64,000 bases of DNA from an uncultured Clostridia bacterium (GTDB taxonomy: Bacteria; Bacillota; Clostridia; Lachnospirales; CAG-274): positions 1 through 64,000 of the forward strand of contig CATLIG010000007.1 in NCBI GenBank assembly GCA_949948985.1, in the 5' to 3' direction. Below the pieces are notes generated by a model. The model worked only from the letters and a program-made list of their open reading frames with translations, made no database searches and had not been told where the DNA came from. The position numbers were made by a program, and so were the translations under genes. This document shows positions 35,673 to 43,791 of the stretch, one piece after another. The number at the start of each line of letters is the position of its first letter. Position 1 is the first letter of the stretch.

Positions 35673-36284
35673 CTAAAAATTGTTCTTTTTTAGCGTTCCT
35701 TCCTCCATAACATATAATTCATCACAAATATCAATCTCATCTCTGTCATGAGTACTTATTATAATAGTTTTTCCAAGATCAGCAAATCTTTTTATACATG
35801 AAATAACTTCTTTCTTTCCATATATATCAAGAGCCGCACCGGGTTCGTCAAGAATAAGTATCTGAGGATTTCCCATAAGAGCTACGGCTATACTAACACG
35901 TCTTTTCATTCCTCCCGAAAGCTCATAAATTTTTTTATCAATAAATTTGTCAATACCAAGACTTTTAATAATGCTTTCATCATATTTAAATCCATACCAA
36001 AGCCTTATATTATCTCTTGCGGAAACTTCTTCAATAAGTGGATTTTCCTGCGGAACATATCCCACATATTTTAAAAACATTTTTTTATTTTCCATAAGCT
36101 GCCCATCATAAAAAATTTTACCACTGTCATATTTAAGAGTTCCTGACATAATTCCAAGTAAGGTTGTTTTTCCACAGCCGTTACTTCCAAGTATACCCAC
36201 ACACTTTCCTTTATCAACTTTCAAATTTACTCCATTTAAAATATTTTTTTTATATCTTTTCTTAATGTTTTCAATTAGAATCAA
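35673..36284 (-). CDS. ABC transporter ATP-binding protein
   Basis: The 203-residue ATPase has Walker A GSNGCGKTT (33-41), Q-loop YVPQENPL, signature LSGGMKRR near 121, Walker B ILILDEPG near 141, and the switch His in IIISTHD. It is short because the C-terminal extension is absent. TTG 36284 follows GGGAGG. No permease is adjacent; the two ABC-2 permeases downstream on the same strand lack an ATPase, so they probably form one exporter. Between them lie the two paralogs. Confidence 0.88.
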   Translation of the reverse strand: MILIENIKKRYKKNILNGVNLKVDKGKCVGILGSNGCGKTTLLGIMSGTLKYDSGKIFYDGQLMENKKMFLKYVGYVPQENPLIEEVSARDNIRLWYGFKYDESIIKSLGIDKFIDKKIYELSGGMKRRVSIAVALMGNPQILILDEPGAALDIYGKKEVISCIKRFADLGKTIIISTHDRDEIDICDELYVMEEGTLKKNNF

Positions 36285-36323
36285 CTATATAATCACCTCC
36301 CAAAGATAGCTGTACTCAATATG

Positions 36324-36332
36324 ATTATAACA
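36324..36332 (-). promoter_or_regulatory. Extended -10 promoter of the ABC locus
   Basis: TGTTATAAT on minus is an extended -10 motif 40 nt before the TTG start of the ATPase gene. No -35 at good spacing was found. Confidence 0.45.
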
Positions 36333-36448
36333 TAACTTATTAATAAAATCTACAATTTTATTAATAAAATCACAATTTAACACAAATCCATGTTTATAGC
36401 AATCCATAAAATTTTTGTTATAAAACAAAAAATAATTTATTCATAATT

Positions 36449-36560
36449 ATATTCAATCAACTTAAAAAACAAATAAGTTCGACGGCTAAAAATTATGCTT
36501 CGTCTGTCAAAAAAATCTGTTGTCAACCCTTATCACAGTGGTCTTAAACAAGTCTATTAA
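36449..36560. repeat. Chimeric D-left/A-right element
   Basis: It opens with TATTCAATCAACTTAAAAAA, a D-family end, followed by AAGTTCGACGGCTAAAA as in the 19617 D copy. It then switches to the A-family right half (CTGTTGTCAACCCTTATCAC, AGTGGTCTTAAACAAGTCT). The 36285-36864 gap also holds the F element at 36703 and no gene. Confidence 0.55.
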
Positions 36561-36702
36561 AAAAATTTAATTATTACCATTCTGTATTATTGACTATCCT
36601 TTAATTCTGTATTATAATTTAAGAACATATAACAACTACGACAAAACAGCACAATTTATAATTGAAAAATAAATAAATCAAAAAAATGTTATTATCTTAA
36701 CT

Positions 36703-36804
36703 TATAGCAAACCAATAAAAAAATAAACAGGTAAACTTCAAAAAACTTGATATATCAAAGAATTTTTTTGTTGGTTTGCACTAAAAATTTTGCGAATTGC
36801 TATA
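36703..36804. repeat. F-family palindromic element upstream of the cohesin/dockerin gene
   Basis: The 102-bp element runs from TATAGCAAACCAATAAAAAA to TTTTGCGAATTGCTATA. Its right end forms TGCTATAAT with the next two bases, 60 nt before the start codon of the downstream gene. Confidence 0.6.
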
Positions 36805-36806
36805 AT
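36798..36806 (+). promoter_or_regulatory. Extended -10 motif formed by the F element end
   Basis: TGCTATAAT spans the right end of the F element. A start near 36813 would give a leader of about 50 nt to the ATG at 36865, which has AAAGGAG. A TTGCAC hexamer 19 nt upstream is a poor -35. Confidence 0.45.
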
Positions 36807-36864
36807 AACTTTTAAAAATTCTACTATAAATATTGCTGTAAAATAAAAAAAGGAGCTTGCTTTT

Positions 36865-38907
36865 ATGAAAAAAACACTAAATTTAATTATAGGTGCTTTT
36901 ATAACAAGCACTTTATTTTTTCTAATTAATATTACATCTTATGCCGCTGATATGAGCGGATTGGGAACTGAAACATCTCCGTACATAATAAAAACAGAAG
37001 AGCATCTCATCTCTATTGTAAATGGAGAGTATCCCCCATCTGCGTATTACCAACTTGGAAATAATATAAATCTCATAACAAGAAGCTGGACTCCCATATG
37101 CGCATCTGAAGAAGATGGCTTTACCGGAAATTTTGACGGAAATAATTACACGATTTCAGGACTTACAATAGGCAGTACAACAAATTCATATGAATATATA
37201 GGTCTATTCTCACAAAATAACGGAACTATTACAAATCTAAAAGTAGAAGCAACGTCAATAACAGGGAATAAATATACAGGCATTATAGCCGGAGCTAATA
37301 ACGGAGAAATCAAAAACTGTTTTGTCAAAGGCCTTGTTTCCGCAGAAAATTACTACACGGATGATACAGCTTTAGGCGGAATTACAGGTAGCAATTACGG
37401 AAAAATCATAAATTGTAAATCATATGCAGAAATAAAAAACGGAAACACAAACACCGGTGGAATCGCCGGCTATTCTGAAAATAATATTTCTAACTGCTCT
37501 TTTATGGGTATAGCATCAGACCTTGACACAAAATATTTTGGCGGTATTGTTGGTTATTCAAAAGGAGATATAAAAAACTGCTCAAATACCGGAATTATAA
37601 ACTCATACTTAAATTATATGGGAGGCATAGCAGGGTATGCTGACAGTGGCGTAATAAGCCTTTCATCCAACATATCCTCACTTACAAGTAAAACGACCTA
37701 TGACAGCTATAACGGTGGACTTATAGGATATAACAATAATGCGAGTGTTATAAACTGTTATTCTATAGGTGATATAACTTGTGAAAATACGTCAAACTAT
37801 AATACTTATGTAGGTGGATTCGTAGGATATAACAACTCAAGCAAATATACAGAAAACAGTTATTGTATCGGCAAAGTTCTTGGAAAAACGTCAAGCGCTT
37901 TTTCAAACGGACCATCTATGCTCTATACAAACTGCTTTTATAATAAAACTGTTCAGCCTACATCTGAAACAGGAGCGTTTGGACTTAATGACAATGAAAT
38001 GAAAGATTCAGAAAAATATAATGAGAAATTCACTTTTTGGGATTTCAATTCTGTATGGGGAATTAATGAAAATATTAATAATGGATATCCTTATTTACTT
38101 TCAATGGTAATTCCTGCTACCGGAATTACCATATCTGAAAATGAAGTAACAATAGCGCTGGGGGAATCAATTCAGCTTACAGCTTCCGTACTTCCTGAAG
38201 ACGCAACAAATAAATCACATATATGGACTTCATCAAACAATAACATAGTATCAATAGACCCTAATGGAATTATAACAGCTAACAAAATAGGCACCGCCGT
38301 AATAACTGTAAAATCAACAGATGGTAATTTTATGGAAAAATGTGATGTAACCGTTGTCGCTAATACAAGTCTTAATGAAACACTTATATTTAAAATAGAT
38401 GATTTTTCAACAATCAGAGGACAAAAAATAAGAGTTCCTGTAAGACTTCTCACAGGAAACTCAATGGGAATATCATCACTTGCTATTGACGTGCAATATG
38501 ATGATACATATTTAAAGCCCATTTCATCGTCAATAGAAAACGGTAACTTATTTTCAGATATAAATTTTAATATTGATACTGCAAACAAGATAATACATAT
38601 AACAGCTTCTTCAAAATCAAATACAATAGGCAACGGAATAATTTGTTATCTTGATTTCAAAACATCCGCTAATTATAACCACACTGTTTATTCTCGTTTA
38701 TCCCCATCAATAAAAGAGCTAAAAGCGCTGATAGGAACAACAGATAAAAACCTTAAATCCGCAATGTATGAAAGTATTGTAACAATATCAGATACTTTAT
38801 ATGGAGATGTAAACGGAGATAATACAGTAACCGCTGAAGATGCATCTTTAGTTTTACAAAAAGCACTGGACTCAGGTTTTATTTTTCCTATAGAAATTGA
38901 AAAATAA
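36865..38907 (+). CDS. Secreted GLUG-repeat/BIG2/cohesin-like protein with half a dockerin
   Basis: The 680-residue product has a signal peptide (1-27, ending YAA) and GLUG-type repeats (about 95-340, cue GGIVGYSKGDIKNCSNTG). A BIG2 immunoglobulin-like domain follows (about 415-500, TGITISENEVTIALGESIQL). A cohesin-like domain (about 510-645) has RVPVRLLTGNSMGISSLAID and YLDFKTSA. The C-terminal YGDVNGDNTVTAEDASLVLQ is one dockerin calcium-binding repeat. Type I dockerins normally have two such repeats; here the stop and a strong terminator follow directly. It probably takes part in extracellular or surface complexes. Confidence 0.85.
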   Translation: MKKTLNLIIGAFITSTLFFLINITSYAADMSGLGTETSPYIIKTEEHLISIVNGEYPPSAYYQLGNNINLITRSWTPICASEEDGFTGNFDGNNYTISGLTIGSTTNSYEYIGLFSQNNGTITNLKVEATSITGNKYTGIIAGANNGEIKNCFVKGLVSAENYYTDDTALGGITGSNYGKIINCKSYAEIKNGNTNTGGIAGYSENNISNCSFMGIASDLDTKYFGGIVGYSKGDIKNCSNTGIINSYLNYMGGIAGYADSGVISLSSNISSLTSKTTYDSYNGGLIGYNNNASVINCYSIGDITCENTSNYNTYVGGFVGYNNSSKYTENSYCIGKVLGKTSSAFSNGPSMLYTNCFYNKTVQPTSETGAFGLNDNEMKDSEKYNEKFTFWDFNSVWGINENINNGYPYLLSMVIPATGITISENEVTIALGESIQLTASVLPEDATNKSHIWTSSNNNIVSIDPNGIITANKIGTAVITVKSTDGNFMEKCDVTVVANTSLNETLIFKIDDFSTIRGQKIRVPVRLLTGNSMGISSLAIDVQYDDTYLKPISSSIENGNLFSDINFNIDTANKIIHITASSKSNTIGNGIICYLDFKTSANYNHTVYSRLSPSIKELKALIGTTDKNLKSAMYESIVTISDTLYGDVNGDNTVTAEDASLVLQKALDSGFIFPIEIEK

Positions 38908-38913
38908 ATTATA

Positions 38914-38968
38914 AAAAATGGACTTTGGCATTAAAACTTAATAATTGTTAATGCCAAAGTCCATTTTT
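38914..38968 (+). terminator. Strong intrinsic terminator after the cohesin/dockerin gene
   Basis: Perfect 20-bp arms at 38914-38933 and 38949-38968 (AAAAATGGACTTTGGCATTA and complement), ending in TTTTT, 7 nt past the stop codon. Confidence 0.85.
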
Positions 38969-38993
38969 AAAACAAACTTTTCAAATTATAAAT

Positions 38994-39088
38994 AGACTTC
39001 TTCCAAAACTATTCAATTACAGCAATTCCATAAGAATAAAATATTTTTTTAACTCTACTGAAATTGCTGCAAATTTCCGAAAAAGTCT
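38994..39088. repeat. Short family C element
   Basis: A 95-bp version with ends AGACTTCTTCCAAAAC and AAATTTCCGAAAAAGTCT. Inside, ACAGCAATTCC and GAAATTGCTGC form a second, inner inverted pair also seen in the C copy at 57806. Confidence 0.55.
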
Positions 39089-39115
39089 ATTATATCTTTA
39101 TTAACTTTAAATTTA

Positions 39116-39838
39116 TCATTTATACGCTATATCCTTTAATACCTCACCGGCAATAATAAGACCTACTGTTGACGGAACAAAAGCAACACTTCCCGGAACT
39201 TGACGACGTGTATTTTCCAACCCGTTTAATTCCTCACTTATAGACGGAGTTAAAGGCATTTCTTTTGAGTAAACTACTTTTAACTTCTTTACACCTCTTT
39301 TTTTTAATTCCTTTCGCATTACTTTAGCTAGTGGACACACAGATGTTTTATATATATCAGAAACCTCAAAATCCGTAGGATTAAGTTTATTTCCTGCACC
39401 CATAGAACTTATCACAGGTACTTTCGCCTTTTCTGAGTTAATAATAATTTCAATTTTACCTGTAACAGTATCAATAGCGTCAATGATGTAATCATATTGA
39501 GAAAAATCAAACTCTGATGCTGTATCAGGTGTATAAAAAACCTTGTATACATTAACATCAGCACTAGGGTTAATTTCAAGTATTCTTTCCTTTGCCGCAT
39601 CTACTTTATATTTTCCAACAGTTTTTAATGTAGCAATAATCTGGCGGTTAATATTTGTAACGCTTACTTTGTCATTATCTATTAAATCAAGCGTTCCTAT
39701 ACCGCTTCTCGCAAGTGCCTCTACAGCATATCCGCCTACGCCTCCCACTCCAAAAACAGCAATTCTCGATTTTTGAAACTTTTTCATATTTTCACTTCCA
39801 AAAAGAAGTTCTGTTCTTGAAAATTGATTTAAGCTCAT
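39116..39838 (-). CDS. tcdA: tRNA threonylcarbamoyladenosine dehydratase TcdA
   Basis: The 240-residue ThiF/MoeB-fold protein begins NQFSRTELLFG and has the nucleotide motif VFGVGGVGGYAVEALARSG. It continues with D-x-D-x(2)-NINRQ, the VIDAIDTVTGK segment, and MGAGNKLNPTDFEVSDIYKT, all diagnostic of TcdA/CsdL. It would dehydrate t6A37 in tRNA to its cyclic form using ATP. No conserved Cys pair for zinc is seen, as expected for this subfamily. It is 8 nt downstream of the nitroreductase gene. Confidence 0.92.
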   Translation of the reverse strand: MSLNQFSRTELLFGSENMKKFQKSRIAVFGVGGVGGYAVEALARSGIGTLDLIDNDKVSVTNINRQIIATLKTVGKYKVDAAKERILEINPSADVNVYKVFYTPDTASEFDFSQYDYIIDAIDTVTGKIEIIINSEKAKVPVISSMGAGNKLNPTDFEVSDIYKTSVCPLAKVMRKELKKRGVKKLKVVYSKEMPLTPSISEELNGLENTRRQVPGSVAFVPSTVGLIIAGEVLKDIAYK

Positions 39839-39846
39839 ATTACCAC

Positions 39847-40374
39847 CTATTCAATATAGTAAATATAAGATTCCTTACGTGGTTTAGCGTTTGGGACTTC
39901 TCCATCAGCATATCCCAAAACACATTGACCTATCCCCTCAAAATCTCCATTTACTCCAAATTCCTCAAGAAGTTTTTTACCCTCTTCTGTTTCAAAAACT
40001 TCCTTTGCCTGATGAATCCAACAGCTTCCTATACCAAGTTCATGTGCTGCAAGCATAAGATTTCCCATAACAAGACTGCCGTCATATACATGAGTATTAA
40101 TATTTTTATCCGCAAGTACACTAATAACAACCGGAGCACCGTAAAAAGGGTCAACGCCAACTTCTTTTCCTTTTGCCTTTCTTACCATTTCAGATAACTT
40201 ATCTCTTACTTCTTTATTAGTAATAGCAATCATTATCGGCGATTGTTTTCCCATTCCTGTAGCTGCGAAAGTACCTGCTTCAAGTATTTTATCAAGAATA
40301 TCTTTAGGAATTATATCAGACTTATATTCTCTGATACTTCTTCTTGATAACATTTTTTCAATTACATCACTCAT
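39847..40374 (-). CDS. Nitroreductase family FMN-dependent protein
   Basis: The 175-residue product opens with MLSRRSIREYKSDIIPKDIL, the RRSxR FMN-phosphate motif. It has AATGMGKQSP, VDPFYGAPVVI, and LGIGSCWIHQA, ending YADGEVPNAKPRK. The short length fits single-domain nitroreductases that reduce nitro compounds or quinones with NAD(P)H. GGAGGA precedes the ATG. It forms a two-gene operon with tcdA. Confidence 0.9.
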   Translation of the reverse strand: MSDVIEKMLSRRSIREYKSDIIPKDILDKILEAGTFAATGMGKQSPIMIAITNKEVRDKLSEMVRKAKGKEVGVDPFYGAPVVISVLADKNINTHVYDGSLVMGNLMLAAHELGIGSCWIHQAKEVFETEEGKKLLEEFGVNGDFEGIGQCVLGYADGEVPNAKPRKESYIYYIE

Positions 40375-40523
40375 ATCTAGTCCTCCAAAATACTAAAAAT
40401 TCAGTTATATTTTTAAACCTTATCAAAAACAGAAAAATATATAAATATATACTGTTATTTTGCTAAAATTAATACTATAAATTGACATAAACATATATTT
40501 GATATTATTTCCAATTTGTATTT

Positions 40524-40552
40524 ATTATATAATATTAAATCAAAAAAGGCAA
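40524..40552 (-). promoter_or_regulatory. Promoter of nitroreductase-tcdA
   Basis: On minus, TTGCCT (40552-40547) and TATAAT (40529-40524) have a 17-nt spacer. The leader to the ATG at 40374 would be about 140 nt. Confidence 0.6.
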
Positions 40553-40587
40553 GTATTTTGTTTATATTATAAAAATTTATGAAATTT

Positions 40588-40620
40588 ATAAAGTTTTTAT
40601 TTACTTTTTAAAAACTTTAT
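40588..40620. other. Hairpin in the nitroreductase/exonuclease gap
   Basis: ATAAAGTTTTTA (40588-40599) and TAAAAACTTTAT (40609-40620) are perfect 12-bp arms. Apart from this, the promoter and the terminator at 40821, the 600-bp gap 40375-40974 holds nothing recognisable. Confidence 0.4.
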
Positions 40621-40820
40621 GATACAATGAAACAAATGTTATATTTTTATAGAATTTTAATACAATACAAATTTATTCTTTACAAATTTGATTTTATTTA
40701 TTATACTAGTTATAGTGTTTTAAAATTTTATAAAATTTAAATATTGTTGTACATAAAAAAGATATAACAATATACTTAAAAATGCTTATTAGTTATTATT
40801 CGAATATACTCTCTCCCCTT

Positions 40821-40854
40821 GAAAAAAGTATACAAACCCCTGTATACTTTTTTC
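40821..40854. terminator. Terminator of the lexA-exonuclease operon
   Basis: GAAAAAAGTATACA (40821-40834) and TGTATACTTTTTTC (40841-40854) are perfect 14-bp arms around AACCCC. The T run on minus fits termination about 120 nt after the exonuclease stop. Confidence 0.75.
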
Positions 40855-40974
40855 TCTTTTCAAATTATTTTTAATTTTACAGAATTTTAAAAAACAAAAT
40901 TTTAAAGATAAAATTGGTAAAATCCTCAAAAATTCCAAAAACAGAATATATCATTAAAATTTTTCAAAATTTAT

Positions 40975-41616
40975 TTACACACCTTTATTTCTTTTCCAGC
41001 AATCTATAATTATTTTATATATTTCAAAAAGTGCTGTAACATCTGCAAAAGCTCTGTGAGCGTTATTTAACTCAATTCCAAAGCTTTCGGCAATATATCC
41101 AAGACTGTTTCTTACAAGATTAAGATATTTTCTGCTTAAATAAAGCGTATCTACAGCCGGATTTTTACATTCCATATCCATTCTGCTTAAACTGCATATA
41201 AGAAATCCCATATCAAACTTAGCATTATGTGCCACAAGAGTAAAATCCTCAATAAAATTCATAAATTCCGGTAAAACCTCGTCAATCGTTCTTTTTGAGC
41301 ATACCATTTCATCCGTTATATGAACTTTATCTGAAATAAAAGGCGGAATAGGTATTTGTGGATTAACAAGCTCATTAAACTCTCCAACAATTTCACCATT
41401 TACTACTTTAATAGCCCCCATCTCAATAATTCTGTCATTATAAGGACTTAATCCTGTTGTTTCCAAATCAAAAATAACATATTTATCAACAACCGGTTCC
41501 CATATTTTTTTATATTCTATTTCCTGATTCTCCTTTGTTTTTTTGGGATTGTAATTATAAAACTCATTTTTATTAACATCTGATTTTTTAACAAGAAAAT
41601 TTATATAATTATGCAT
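40975..41616 (-). CDS. DnaQ-like 3'-5' exonuclease (DEDDh)
   Basis: The 213-residue product has ExoI YVIFDLETTGLSPYNDRIIE (near 48), ExoII HNAKFDMGFL (near 133), and ExoIII AHRAFADVTALFEI (near 187), giving the D-E-D-D-H catalytic set of the DNA polymerase III epsilon family. It lacks a polymerase domain, so it is a stand-alone exonuclease. Its ribosome site AGGAG lies inside the last codons of lexA and the ATG is 2 nt past the lexA stop, so it should rise with lexA in a DNA-damage response. Confidence 0.9.
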   Translation of the reverse strand: MHNYINFLVKKSDVNKNEFYNYNPKKTKENQEIEYKKIWEPVVDKYVIFDLETTGLSPYNDRIIEMGAIKVVNGEIVGEFNELVNPQIPIPPFISDKVHITDEMVCSKRTIDEVLPEFMNFIEDFTLVAHNAKFDMGFLICSLSRMDMECKNPAVDTLYLSRKYLNLVRNSLGYIAESFGIELNNAHRAFADVTALFEIYKIIIDCWKRNKGV

Positions 41617-41618
41617 AA

Positions 41619-42227
41619 TTAAAAACTCCTAAAAAGACCAATAACTTTTCCTAAAATAGAAACATCATTTAATATAATTGGTTCAAACGCCTCATTTTCA
41701 GGTTGAAGACGCACATGTCCGTCCTCAACAAAAAAACGTTTGCAAGTAGCGGTATCTTCTATAAGCGCAATGACAATATCACCGTTTGCCGCGAAAGATT
41801 GTTTGTTTATAATAACAAGGTCTTTATTAAAAATTCCCGCACCAATCATACTGTCACCTTTTATTCTTAACATAAAGGTTTCATTATTTTTAAGATATTC
41901 AACAGGAACGGGAAAGTGTCCCTCTATATTGCTTTCAGCGAGAATAGGTTCTCCTGCCGTAACTTCTCCTATAATCGGTACCTGAGCGATTTCTTTTTCA
42001 GGCGTATAAAAATTAGTTTCCAAAACCTCAATATACCTTGTTTTCGCTTTTGACCGTGAAATATATCCTTTTTTCTCAAGATTTTTAAGATTAAGATGCA
42101 CTGATGAAGTTGAAGAAAGACCTGCCACTTCGCCTATTTCTCTTATAGATGGAGGAATACCTTTTGTCTTAATTTCCTGCTTTATAAAATCAAAAATAAT
42201 TTGCTGTCTTTTTGTAAGCTTCTCCAT
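41619..42227 (-). CDS. lexA: LexA repressor
   Basis: The 202-residue repressor has a winged-helix N-terminus (KLTKRQQIIFDFI; PPSIREIGEVAGLSSTSSVH). Its cleavage site AG lies in VTAGEPI near residue 89, the nucleophile Ser in GDSMIGAG near 125, and the catalytic Lys in CKRFFVEDG near 162. RecA-stimulated self-cleavage would release the SOS genes. No standard Firmicutes SOS box (GAAC-N4-GTTC) is visible before it. Confidence 0.95.
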   Translation of the reverse strand: MEKLTKRQQIIFDFIKQEIKTKGIPPSIREIGEVAGLSSTSSVHLNLKNLEKKGYISRSKAKTRYIEVLETNFYTPEKEIAQVPIIGEVTAGEPILAESNIEGHFPVPVEYLKNNETFMLRIKGDSMIGAGIFNKDLVIINKQSFAANGDIVIALIEDTATCKRFFVEDGHVRLQPENEAFEPIILNDVSILGKVIGLFRSF

Positions 42228-42253
42228 AAAATCACTCCTAAACCAGTTTTAGA

Positions 42254-42287
42254 AAATAAATATATAGAAATTTTTATATATTTATTT
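42254..42287. promoter_or_regulatory. Perfect AT palindrome before lexA
   Basis: AAATAAATATATA (42254-42266) and TATATATTTATTT (42275-42287) are exact 13-bp inverted arms 27 nt upstream of the lexA ATG. It could be an operator or a leader hairpin. In DNA this AT-rich, chance must be considered. Confidence 0.35.
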
Positions 42288-42347
42288 AAAAAGCTTATAA
42301 AATAATAATTTAACAAATTCATCAAACATATCCGATAAATTAATAAT

Positions 42348-42514
42348 AGACTTCTTTTGAAACTTTACACTTACACAGATATCGACAAAAAAAATATTTA
42401 ATTCAATGCTTCTTAACGCTTTAGGCGTTTAAAAAGCAAAACGTCTTTCGCTGAAACATTGAATGAAATATTTTTTGTTGGATTAATATAATTTCATAGT
42501 TTCAAAACAAGTCT
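42348..42514. repeat. Family C element, inverse orientation
   Basis: A 167-bp element with AGACTTCTTTTGAAAC and GTTTCAAAACAAGTCT ends (one mismatch), flanked by AAT on both sides. Its interior is the reverse complement of the C copy at 31645. Confidence 0.7.
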
Positions 42515-42516
42515 AA

Positions 42517-42656
42517 TAACGATTGATAAAATATTTTTTATCAGAGAAAACCTGATTTTTACCTGACCTTTTCGAGTATTTAAAAAATCAGTTAAAGACA
42601 GGCATAAAAAGATTTATCAATCAGTGTTATGAAAGTTATTAAACATACCTGTTATT
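42517..42656. repeat. Family A remnant beside the C element
   Basis: ATAACGATTGATAAAATATT at the left and TTTATCAATCAGTGTTATGA at the right are inverted A-type inner arms. The right end AAACATACCTGTT is diverged. The outer left end is missing where the C element adjoins. Confidence 0.5.
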
Positions 42657-42657
42657 A

Positions 42658-42758
42658 CATCAATCCGCAAATTTTCAGAACAAAACAATAAAATAACTAA
42701 TTAAATATATCAAATCTTATTAAAACTCATTTGTTCATTATTTTATTGTTTTGCTATA
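42658..42758. repeat. F-family element in the lexA/spoIIA gap
   Basis: Starts CATCAATCCGCAAATTTT and ends TTATTTTATTGTTTTGCTATA. The right part TTGTTC-N18-TATAAG, preceded by TGC, looks promoter-like and points to spoIIAA. The 42228-42985 gap holds elements of families C, A and F, the lexA palindrome, and a minus-strand TGATATAAT at 42795-42803. No clear sigma-H or 0A box was found. Confidence 0.55.
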
Positions 42759-42985
42759 AGTTGTAAAATATAATATTCTGTAGTTTATGGTTATATTATA
42801 TCATAAATTCCGAAAATGTAAAGCATTATGCAAATATTTGTTCTATTTTTTTATACAATTTTTGTTGATTTTATTTTTTACTTAGTGTTATTATGTAATT
42901 ATAAAAATATAACCAACCTCAAAATTGTTTTATTATTTCGCACTAAAAATTTTAGGAGTTGCCATAAGAAGGGAGATGTTAGGAA

Positions 42986-43333
42986 ATGGGTATTTCATGT
43001 ACATCAGAAAACAGAACATTAATAGTAAAAATAACCGGTGAAATAGACCATTATTCAGCAAATGATATAAAAAACAAAACCGATAAAGAATATAAACGTT
43101 TAAACAGTAAAAATATTTTATTTGATTTAAGCAATGTAACATTTATGGATAGTTCCGGAATAGGTGTAATAATGGGAAGATATAAAAACGCTGCAGCTAA
43201 CGGCGGAAAAGTTGCCGCCGTATCAATAAACGAAAACATAAAAAAAATATTTGAATTATCGGGACTTTTTAAAATAATAAAGTACTATGAAAATCCTGAA
43301 AAAGCGTTAAAAGAGTTTTCTTTCGGGAGGTAA
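42986..43333 (+). CDS. spoIIAA: Anti-sigma F factor antagonist SpoIIAA
   Basis: The 115-residue STAS-domain protein has LIVKITGEIDHYSA near residues 11-24 and the phosphorylation site FMDSSGIGVIMGRYK near 56, with the regulatory serine in DSSG. Dephosphorylated by SpoIIE, it displaces SigF from SpoIIAB in the forespore. It is followed 5 nt later by spoIIAB. GGGAG lies 10 nt upstream of the ATG. Confidence 0.96.
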   Translation: MGISCTSENRTLIVKITGEIDHYSANDIKNKTDKEYKRLNSKNILFDLSNVTFMDSSGIGVIMGRYKNAAANGGKVAAVSINENIKKIFELSGLFKIIKYYENPEKALKEFSFGR

Positions 43334-43338
43334 AAACA

Positions 43339-43773
43339 ATGAATTATAATAATGAAATGATGATGAAATTCAAAGGAATCCCCGAAAATGAAAGATTTGC
43401 GAGAGCAAGCACAGCCATTTTTATTTCACCTCTAAATCCAACACTAAGCGAGCTTAATGATATAAAAACAGCTGTATCAGAAGCCGTAACAAACGCTATA
43501 ATCCACGGCTATGAAAATAATCCCGGTGAAGTTTTTATGGGATGTACTATAAAATCAAATACAGTTTACATAAAAATAGAGGATAAAGGCAAAGGAATAG
43601 AAAATATAGAAAAAGCAATGTCTCCATTATATACAACAAAACCCGATTTAGGGCGTTCGGGACTTGGGTTTACAGTTATGGAATCATTTATGGACAAGAT
43701 AAACGTATCTTCAGAAATAGGCAAAGGGACAATAGTAGAAATGACAAAAACAATACAAAATGAATCTACATAG
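43339..43773 (+). CDS. spoIIAB: Anti-sigma F factor / serine kinase SpoIIAB
   Basis: The 144-residue GHKL kinase has the N box EAVTNAIIHGYEN near residues 45-57, G1 IEDKGKGIENI near 78, and G2 GRSGLGFTVM near 107. It binds SigF and phosphorylates SpoIIAA. GGGAGG lies before the ATG. Length and motifs are typical. Confidence 0.96.
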   Translation: MNYNNEMMMKFKGIPENERFARASTAIFISPLNPTLSELNDIKTAVSEAVTNAIIHGYENNPGEVFMGCTIKSNTVYIKIEDKGKGIENIEKAMSPLYTTKPDLGRSGLGFTVMESFMDKINVSSEIGKGTIVEMTKTIQNEST

Positions 43774-43791
43774 TGACATACGGTATTAAAT

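Noticed and set aside
39715-40197. A 160-codon frame on plus over tcdA and the nitroreductase gene
   Set aside because: It is antisense to two well-supported genes and has no recognisable motif.
42780-42985. Sigma-H promoter or 0A box for spoIIA
   Set aside because: No AGGA(A/T)-N11-12-GAAT pair or TGTCGAA-type box could be found; a promoter is expected but was not assigned.
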